Assembly (NCBI GenBank): GCA_013214885.1
Contig: JABSRS010000126.1
Location: forward strand, 1 to 6,555
Reading direction: 5' to 3'
Length of the DNA: 6,555 nucleotides
Source of the DNA: Gammaproteobacteria bacterium
GTDB lineage: Bacteria; Pseudomonadota; Gammaproteobacteria; Enterobacterales; Psychrobiaceae
The position numbers and the translations under genes are program-made. The notes beneath the pieces were generated by a model. That model saw only the letters and a program-made list of their open reading frames with translations. It was not told where the DNA came from and did no database searches. The number at the start of each line of letters is the position of its first letter. The first letter of the stretch is position 1. Shown here piece by piece: positions 1 to 4,355 of the stretch.

Positions 1-115
1 TTTTGTTTTTTTCTTTTTGAAAATCCACCAATTGGTGGATTTGAAAATCCACCAATTAGGAAAATCTTGCTGAACTAAGAACCAGAAAACCAGAAAAGAA
101 AAAAAAATAATAGTT
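1..115. other. AT-rich low-complexity segment that interrupts the ABC ATPase gene
   Basis: This stretch is rich in homopolymers: a T tract at 1-18 broken by single G and C, and an A tract at 94-107 broken by one G. Between them lie a strong palindrome, a direct repeat and a tandem ACCAGAAA (81-88 and 89-96). No gene is recognisable here beyond the tail of the broken ABC reading frame. The change from coding-like sequence to low-complexity DNA falls at about 113-118. It could be the edge of an inserted element, a deletion junction or a poor assembly end; the window stops before this can be decided. Confidence 0.5.
16..57. repeat. Nested palindrome with 18-bp direct repeat
   Basis: An 18-bp unit beginning TTTGAAAATCC occurs at 16-33 and again at 40-57, a period of 24 bp. 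The 22 bp at 21-42 form a perfect palindrome with no spacer, centred between 31 and 32, with half-site AAATCCACCAA. Because the half-site recurs at 45-57, a second stem can form: 13 bp pairing 30-42 with 45-57 around a 2-nt centre. The two stems are mutually exclusive. Neither is followed by a T tract in the direction that would be needed for an intrinsic terminator. It may be an operator, an element end or a dispersed intergenic repeat. Confidence 0.85.
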
Positions 116-178
116 CGAAATGGCTGAAAATGCTACAAAATCACCAAATTTCTTTGAAACATTATCTACTTTTAACAT
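56..178 (-). pseudogene. ABC transporter ATP-binding protein, broken after its N-terminus
   Basis: The frame opens with ATG at 178-176 and encodes 40 residues. The first 17, MLKVDNVSKKFGDFVAF, and the SAIS that follows match the N-terminal beta strand and A-loop region typical of ABC ATPases (pattern MLxVxNVSKxFGxxxALxxIS). The next residues should be F and then the run to Walker A. Instead the frame gives a phenylalanine-rich tail and stops at 56-58. No Walker A, Q-loop, signature or Walker B is present in any frame up to the window edge, so a simple frameshift does not explain it. It lies 8 nt after the hydrolase stop with its own Shine-Dalgarno AAGGA, so it was probably the next gene of that operon, normally about 230-310 residues. 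The window edge leaves open whether the rest survives beyond an insertion. Confidence 0.7.
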
Positions 179-183
179 GCTAA

Positions 184-188
184 TCCTT
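184..188 (-). promoter_or_regulatory. Ribosome binding site of the ABC ATPase fragment
   Basis: AAGGA on the minus strand overlaps the TAA stop of the hydrolase and ends 5 nt before the ATG at 178. It supports a real former gene here and translational coupling to the hydrolase. Confidence 0.65.
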
Positions 189-1638
189 ACCAGTTTCCAT
201 TATTGTTGAGTAAAAAACCACGCGTTGGAACTTGTTCCAAACAGCTGGCATCAACATCGTCAAAAGAGACGTTCTCAATAAAATCATTGACCATATCAGC
301 GGCACACGTTTGAGTAACCAAACCATGTCCAGCTTTCTTAGCAACATAATGTTTTGAATTACTTAAGCCCTTTGCTGCAATATCGCCCCATGCAGGCGGG
401 GTTACTGGATCGAGTCGTCCTGATAGCAGCATCGTTGGAATGCTTGAATTAACCGCGTCACCAAAGTTACTTGGCGGGGTGAATTTTGGCCAACTTTGGC
501 AGATATCAGTAAATGTTTCGAGGGAATGTCGGCCTGAGAATGTGTTAGCCAATTCTTGTTTAAGTAATTGTGGGGTTATCCGAGGAATATCTTCATTACA
601 TAAAATATTGAAGGTGAGCCCAATATACATGTTACTTTTACTATCTTCATTTTGCGACATCATGCCAATAAAGGGCTTATAGTTAGCTTTGGCAAACTCA
701 GTAATGATGTAAGGGATCAGGGTCCGTGTGACGTTGCTATACATTTGTGAGCGTAGCAACTCAATGAATTTCTTGCTATCAACTCGCAGGGTGATCGGTA
801 AATCGGTCACAGGATGTGATACTTGAGTCACTAAGGTTTCAGTGGCTAACTGCTGTTTTATTTTCTGATAATCGCGATGTAAATTGGGGTATTGTTGCTG
901 ACAATTTTCGCGTTCGCTACATTGCTTAACCAAAATATCAAAAGCCCGAGAGGCTTCGCTGCCCATCGGACCAACGACCACTTGGGTTGGCACCACGCCA
1001 TCGAGAATAACGCTGCGCAGTGCCGCAGGCTTCTCACGCATATATACTAATGCGGCACGCGAACCGTATGAAATACCGTACAAATTAATTTGCTGATAAC
1101 CTAATGCTTGACGTACAGCTTCAAAATCTAATACCGCATTATTGGTATTATAGTGCGACAAACCGACTGGGTAATTATCGATGCAAGTTTTAAGATCTTG
1201 GATCGAGAAATCACTGTAAACATCGCCGTAAGCATCGCTATCTTCGTCTTCGCAGAGTAATGGATTGGATTGCCCCGTACCACGCTGATCAATTAGCACT
1301 AGTTCGCGACTCTGACGTGCTTTACTAAATACCCTAGCCAGCATCGGTGCTAATTCAACAGCCGCTTGTCCTGGGCCGCCCATTAACAAAAACAACGGAT
1401 CTTTTTTCGGCGTTGCGGCAATGGCAGGGATAACCGCAACATTGAGGTTTAGCGTTGCGCCATCGGGCTGGTCCCAGTTTTCAGGTACTGCTAATTTACC
1501 GCATTGAACTTGCTGCGCCAGACCATCGATAAAGCAGGGTGATAATTCAAGCGGTAGTGGAGACTTGGCATGACTAAGGGTTGATAACAACAGTAGTCCA
1601 AGTGTACTGACGCTTTTAATTAACGTGTTTCGTTGCAA
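187..1638 (-). CDS. Exported alpha/beta hydrolase, S33 / TAP-like peptidase family
   Basis: A 483-residue serine hydrolase, probably an aminopeptidase or esterase acting in the periplasm or outside the cell. A signal peptide is clear: R3 and K8, a hydrophobic stretch around residues 10-21, and likely cleavage after SHA at 24. Family marks in order are an oxyanion loop MGGPG (86-90), DQRGTGQS (117-124), the nucleophile elbow GISYG with Ser190, Asp410 in SGRLDP, and His438 in AGHG. The C-terminal part resembles the TAP-like domain, including the CQSWP motif at 380-384. Ten cysteines fit disulfide bonding after export. The start is TTG at 1638, with AAGGA 6 nt upstream and an in-frame stop just before it; the next in-frame Met is residue 86, inside the catalytic fold. 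It is followed by the ABC ATPase remnant, so it may once have worked with a transporter. The substrate is not predictable. Confidence 0.9.
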   Translation of the reverse strand: MQRNTLIKSVSTLGLLLLSTLSHAKSPLPLELSPCFIDGLAQQVQCGKLAVPENWDQPDGATLNLNVAVIPAIAATPKKDPLFLLMGGPGQAAVELAPMLARVFSKARQSRELVLIDQRGTGQSNPLLCEDEDSDAYGDVYSDFSIQDLKTCIDNYPVGLSHYNTNNAVLDFEAVRQALGYQQINLYGISYGSRAALVYMREKPAALRSVILDGVVPTQVVVGPMGSEASRAFDILVKQCSERENCQQQYPNLHRDYQKIKQQLATETLVTQVSHPVTDLPITLRVDSKKFIELLRSQMYSNVTRTLIPYIITEFAKANYKPFIGMMSQNEDSKSNMYIGLTFNILCNEDIPRITPQLLKQELANTFSGRHSLETFTDICQSWPKFTPPSNFGDAVNSSIPTMLLSGRLDPVTPPAWGDIAAKGLSNSKHYVAKKAGHGLVTQTCAADMVNDFIENVSFDDVDASCLEQVPTRGFLLNNNGNW

Positions 1639-1644
1639 AACATA

Positions 1645-1649
1645 TCCTT
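1645..1649 (-). promoter_or_regulatory. Ribosome binding site that fixes the TTG start of the hydrolase
   Basis: AAGGA lies 6 nt before TTG (1638-1636). The nearby ATG at 1643-1641 is only 1 nt from this site and is out of frame, ending after seven codons, so TTG is the better start. Confidence 0.7.
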
Positions 1650-1737
1650 ATTATTAGTGATTTGGTCATACTCTAGCAAATATATGGTGTTGTTCGAGAA
1701 AAAAAATGTAACAAATTTTCAATGTTGTGTGAGAAAT

Positions 1738-1751
1738 AGCTAAATTTAGCT
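1738..1751. repeat. 14-bp perfect palindrome, possible operator
   Basis: AGCTAAATTTAGCT is self-complementary over all 14 bases. It sits about 49 bp upstream of the -35 box of the cold-shock gene and about 100 bp upstream of the hydrolase start, where a regulator of one or both genes could bind. AT-rich palindromes of this size can also arise by chance. Confidence 0.45.
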
Positions 1752-1799
1752 TATCGCGAACACTTAATTCACACCTTAAACCGCACAAAAAAAACACTA

Positions 1800-1827
1800 T
1801 TGACCACTCACTGACACTATGTATAAT
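1800..1827 (+). promoter_or_regulatory. Sigma70-type promoter of the cold-shock-domain gene
   Basis: The -35 box TTGACC (1800-1805; 5 of 6 to consensus) and -10 box TATAAT (1822-1827; 6 of 6) are 16 bp apart. The likely transcription start is near 1834, giving a 5' leader of about 62 nt. The discriminator GACCCGGG is unusually GC-rich for this region, a feature known from growth-rate or stringently controlled promoters. A TAACAATT direct repeat (1836-1843 and 1847-1854) lies in the early leader. Confidence 0.75.
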
Positions 1828-1863
1828 GACCCGGGTAACAATTTTTTAACAATTGGCCGTAAT

Positions 1864-1891
1864 ACTCCTATTTAATAAAAATAATAAGGGT
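1864..1891 (+). promoter_or_regulatory. Possible leader hairpin covering the Shine-Dalgarno sequence
   Basis: ACTCCTATT (1864-1872) can pair with AATAAGGGT (1883-1891), which contains the ribosome binding site of the cold-shock gene. Eight of nine positions pair, including one G-U, with one C-A mismatch and a 10-nt loop. The stem is AU-rich and would be weak, so a regulatory role is speculative. Confidence 0.3.
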
Positions 1892-1896
1892 ACATT

Positions 1897-2127
1897 ATGC
1901 AAAAGAATGAGATTGGTAGAGTGAAGTTTTATAACCACTCCAAAGGGTTTGGCTTTATCGAACGAGAAGTGGGATGTGATATATTTATTCAGCTCAATAG
2001 TGAATGTGGATCGAAAACAGTGCCACTAGCAGAAGGCCAGCAAGTGACTTTTAATCTAATTGGTACCACTAGAAATCCCCAAGCCGAAAATATTATGATT
2101 ATCGACTTGGACATTTCGATTACTTAA
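1897..2127 (+). CDS. Small divergent cold-shock-domain protein
   Basis: A 76-residue protein that is essentially one cold-shock domain, an OB-fold that binds single-stranded RNA or DNA in the cytoplasm. RNP1 is intact as KGFGFI (16-21), and EGQQVTF (46-52) and PQAENI (61-66) match the later family strands. Several nucleic-acid-contacting aromatics differ from CspA: the KWFN motif is KFYN (10-13), and the RNP2 VFVHF is IFIQL (29-33), losing the histidine and one phenylalanine. The start is ATG with AAGGG about 6 nt upstream. It has its own strong promoter and a short leader of about 62 nt; I see no long CspA-type leader or clear cold box. Its stop codon overlaps that of thrC. It is a paralogue of the Csp family rather than a main CspA; whether it is cold-induced cannot be told. 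Confidence 0.88.
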   Translation: MQKNEIGRVKFYNHSKGFGFIEREVGCDIFIQLNSECGSKTVPLAEGQQVTFNLIGTTRNPQAENIMIIDLDISIT

Positions 2128-3401
2128 ATAGCCATCAGTTTTTGACGTAACTGACTAAAGTCAGCGGCGATGTCCTCAGACAGTATTTCTTTATCTGCAA
2201 CATCGGCAAGTGGTTGCGGCAAGGTCAATTTAATCGCTAAAATATCTTCAACCGAATCTTGGAATTTAGCTGGATGGGCGGTACATAAGAAAATCCCCGT
2301 TTCATCATTGGTTAACGTCTCATTTAGCGCGTAAGCGGCAATTGCGCCATGAGGCTCACACAAATAATCTTGAGAATATAAGTCCTTCAGACCTTTGACC
2401 ATTTCAGTTTCTGTCACTTTAACGCCACTCACCAGTGCCTTATCCCAGCCTTGAGTTTTGAATAATTCTTCAATCCGTGGCCAGTTATTAGGTGCTGATA
2501 CATCCATCGCATTCGCGCGAGTCGCGATCGTTGGCTGTGGCTGCCACTGCCCAGTAGTAAGGTAGCGCGGCACGGTATCATTTTCGTTAGTCGCCGCAAC
2601 AAAACGCTTAACGGGTAATCCCATTGCTTTGGCAAATAGACCCGCGGTTAAATCACCAAAATTACCACTTGGGACACTGATTACGATGTTGTCACGCTGA
2701 TCACTTGGTATTTGAGCAACCGCTTCAAAGTAGTAACAAATTTGAGCCAGCAGCCGTGAAATATTGATTGAGTTTGCCGAGTTTAAACTGATTGCTTGTT
2801 TAAGCTCAAGATCGTCAAATGAGTCTTTAACCAATTGCTGACAATCATCAAAACTTCCACTAACCGCATAGGTGTGGATATTACCGCCAAGCGTACAAAA
2901 TAGCTTTTCTTGCAACACGCTAATTTTGCCTTTGGGATATAGCACCGCGACCTCAATATTATCAAGACCATAAAAAGCATGAGCCACCGCGGCGCCAGTA
3001 TCACCAGAGGTTGCAGTTAAAATCGTGGCTTTTTCACCTTTGCATAATAAGTTAAGACACTGCGCCATAAAGCGCGCACCAAAGTCTTTAAATGCTAGGG
3101 TTGGACCGTGAGTCAGCTCGAGCGCATAAGTTTGCGCGTTAACCGCCGTAACAGCCAAAGGGAAATTAAAGGCATTGCGAACCATTGTTTCGACATTGTC
3201 ACTGCCTAGCTCGTCACCTAACCAGGCGTCTAAAATACTAACGCTACGGCTAACAAAGTCTTGCTCTAACAAGCTATTGACGTCATTAAGTTTTGGCACT
3301 TCGGTTGGAAAGAATAAACCTTGGTTATCGCCTAAGCCTAATTTTACTGCTTGTGAAAAACTCACACGCTGTTGATTTTTCTTTAAGTTATACAGTTCCA
3401 C
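2124..3401 (-). CDS. thrC: Threonine synthase
   Basis: Converts O-phospho-L-homoserine and water to L-threonine and phosphate, the last step of threonine synthesis; PLP-dependent and cytoplasmic. From GTG at 3401 the protein has 425 residues, against about 428 in E. coli. The N-terminus ELYNLKK...VSFSQAVKLGLG matches the family. The PLP lysine is K105 in HGPTLAFKDFG (98-108). TATSGDTGAA (129-138), the phosphate-binding SGNFGD (245-250) and HPAKF (376-380) are all present. GTG is chosen because GGGAGG lies 6 nt upstream and the family begins here. An upstream ATG at 3461 would add 20 unmatched residues. It overlaps thrB by 14 nt, so translation is likely coupled. Its TAA overlaps the stop of the convergent cold-shock gene, and no terminator is visible after it. 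Confidence 0.97.
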   Translation of the reverse strand: MELYNLKKNQQRVSFSQAVKLGLGDNQGLFFPTEVPKLNDVNSLLEQDFVSRSVSILDAWLGDELGSDNVETMVRNAFNFPLAVTAVNAQTYALELTHGPTLAFKDFGARFMAQCLNLLCKGEKATILTATSGDTGAAVAHAFYGLDNIEVAVLYPKGKISVLQEKLFCTLGGNIHTYAVSGSFDDCQQLVKDSFDDLELKQAISLNSANSINISRLLAQICYYFEAVAQIPSDQRDNIVISVPSGNFGDLTAGLFAKAMGLPVKRFVAATNENDTVPRYLTTGQWQPQPTIATRANAMDVSAPNNWPRIEELFKTQGWDKALVSGVKVTETEMVKGLKDLYSQDYLCEPHGAIAAYALNETLTNDETGIFLCTAHPAKFQDSVEDILAIKLTLPQPLADVADKEILSEDIAADFSQLRQKLMAI

Positions 3402-4353
3402 GTAAAGCCTCCCGACGGGCACCTTGAGTATCGATTTTACAGATATGGCTAAAGCCTTCATCTGTCTGAAGATAATGTTGTTTTAAATAATTTTCTAGTT
3501 GTTGTGCTTTTGCTAAATCGGCTGTGACTGCAAACAATGTTGGGCCACTGCCACTGATGCCGCTAGCCAATGCACCCAATTCAAGCATTGCTTGTTTGGC
3601 ATCGTTAAAGCCAGGAATAATCGCGCCGCGTACTGGCTCGGCTATGACGTCCACCAGCACTTGAGCCGCGAGAGCCTGATTACCTTTATGGCTAGCATCA
3701 ATAAATGTTGCTAAGTTTTGACCAAATTTTAATGCGGTTGCCAAGGGTACTTCGGTTGGCATAATCCGCCGCGACTCTGCCGTGGAAACGCTCATGCCTG
3801 AATAAGCGACGACCCAATACCAAGCGTCAAAGCTCGGTATTTCACTGCATTGCTGCCCAGGTTGATCAATCATTAATTGCAAGCCACCAAGGTAGCTCGG
3901 TGCGACATTGTCATAATGAACACTGCCACTAATTTGCCCTTCGAGCTGGCCCATTAGTAATAACAATTGATGCTTAGATAGTGCTTGGTGGTAAAACTCA
4001 TTAAGGGCATAAAAAGCGGCAACCACTGATGCGGCACTAGACCCTAAACCACTACCAACGGGTAGTAGTTTCTCAAGTACGATTTTCAGGCCTTTAAATT
4101 CGATATTGTTGGCTTTAAGTTGCGCTTGATAAGCAACGGCGCAGTCATAAACAATATTTTGTTTCGGATCGCTCGGCAATTTATTAGCAAAGGTGCCGAT
4201 AGTTGAGACTTCAATGCCCTGCTCAATCTGCTCAATGCTGACACAATCGCCAAGCAAGCTGCCATCAATTGGGGCTAATGCCCCGCCAAGCACGTCAAAT
4301 CCGACGCTAATATTGCCCATCGACGCTGGCGCAAAAACTCTAAGTGCTGCCAT
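3388..4353 (-). CDS. thrB: Homoserine kinase
   Basis: Phosphorylates L-homoserine with ATP to O-phospho-L-homoserine, the substrate of ThrC; a cytoplasmic GHMP-family kinase. The protein has 321 residues (E. coli 310). Family marks are the N-terminal APASMGNISVGFDVLGG (8-24), the ATP-binding loop PVGSGLGSSAAS (98-109), the GSVHYDNVAPSYLGG segment (143-157), and the C-terminal GHMP motif SGISGSGPTLFA (264-275). The start is ATG at 4353, 2 nt after the thrA stop, with GAGAGG 7 nt upstream inside the last thrA codons. A TTG at 4374 in the same frame would add seven residues not seen in the family and overlap thrA. The C-terminus runs on past the usual end with REALRGTV, and this extension contains the ribosome binding site and start of thrC. 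Confidence 0.97.
   Translation of the reverse strand: MAALRVFAPASMGNISVGFDVLGGALAPIDGSLLGDCVSIEQIEQGIEVSTIGTFANKLPSDPKQNIVYDCAVAYQAQLKANNIEFKGLKIVLEKLLPVGSGLGSSAASVVAAFYALNEFYHQALSKHQLLLLMGQLEGQISGSVHYDNVAPSYLGGLQLMIDQPGQQCSEIPSFDAWYWVVAYSGMSVSTAESRRIMPTEVPLATALKFGQNLATFIDASHKGNQALAAQVLVDVIAEPVRGAIIPGFNDAKQAMLELGALASGISGSGPTLFAVTADLAKAQQLENYLKQHYLQTDEGFSHICKIDTQGARREALRGTV
3408..3413 (-). promoter_or_regulatory. Ribosome binding site of thrC inside thrB
   Basis: GGGAGG on the minus strand lies within the final thrB codons and ends 6 nt before the GTG at 3401-3399. It is the strongest Shine-Dalgarno in the window and decides the thrC start. Confidence 0.8.
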
Positions 4354-4355
4354 GA

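Larger units (their letters stand above)
1639..1896. other. Divergent intergenic region between hydrolase and cold-shock gene
   Basis: These 258 bp separate the hydrolase (minus) from the cold-shock gene (plus). They hold the plus-strand promoter at 1800-1827, a 14-bp palindrome at 1738-1751, and two A8 tracts (1699-1706 and 1787-1794). I could not find a convincing minus-strand sigma70 promoter for the hydrolase: a TATATT and a TAGAGT occur upstream of it, but neither has a good -35 box at normal spacing. Confidence 0.7.

Noticed and set aside
16..57. Intrinsic terminator for the hydrolase operon
   Set aside because: The stems are strong, but on the minus strand they are followed by an A tract, not a U tract. 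On the plus strand the downstream bases are AGGAAAATC, also without a U tract.
16..57. CRISPR-like repeats
   Set aside because: There are only two copies at 24-bp period, with a 6-bp gap that is itself part of a palindrome; no spacers or array.
1..132. Open minus-strand frame running off the left edge with a hydrophobic, Trp/Phe-rich translation
   Set aside because: It follows a TAG at 135-133, has no ATG or ribosome site, and its composition is explained by T tracts and the repeat.
440..682. Plus-strand open frame opposite the hydrolase, and similar frames opposite or overlapping thrA, thrB and thrC
   Set aside because: They lie wholly inside strongly conserved genes in other frames, have no family resemblance and no convincing ribosome sites.
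1623..1643. ATG at 1643-1641 as the hydrolase start
   Set aside because: It is out of frame with the hydrolase, stops after seven codons and lies only 1 nt from the Shine-Dalgarno.
1644..1690. Minus-strand sigma70 promoter for the hydrolase
   Set aside because: TATATT and TAGAGT resemble -10 boxes, but no acceptable -35 box occurs at 16-18 bp from either.
2135..2164. Terminator between thrC and the cold-shock gene
   Set aside because: Two short competing stems (TCAGTT/AACTGA and CTGACT/AGTCAG) exist inside the thrC coding end, but they are only 6 bp and have no U tract following on either strand.
3402..3461. ATG at 3461 as thrC start
   Set aside because: The extra 20 residues do not match threonine synthases and there is a much better GTG with GGGAGG downstream.
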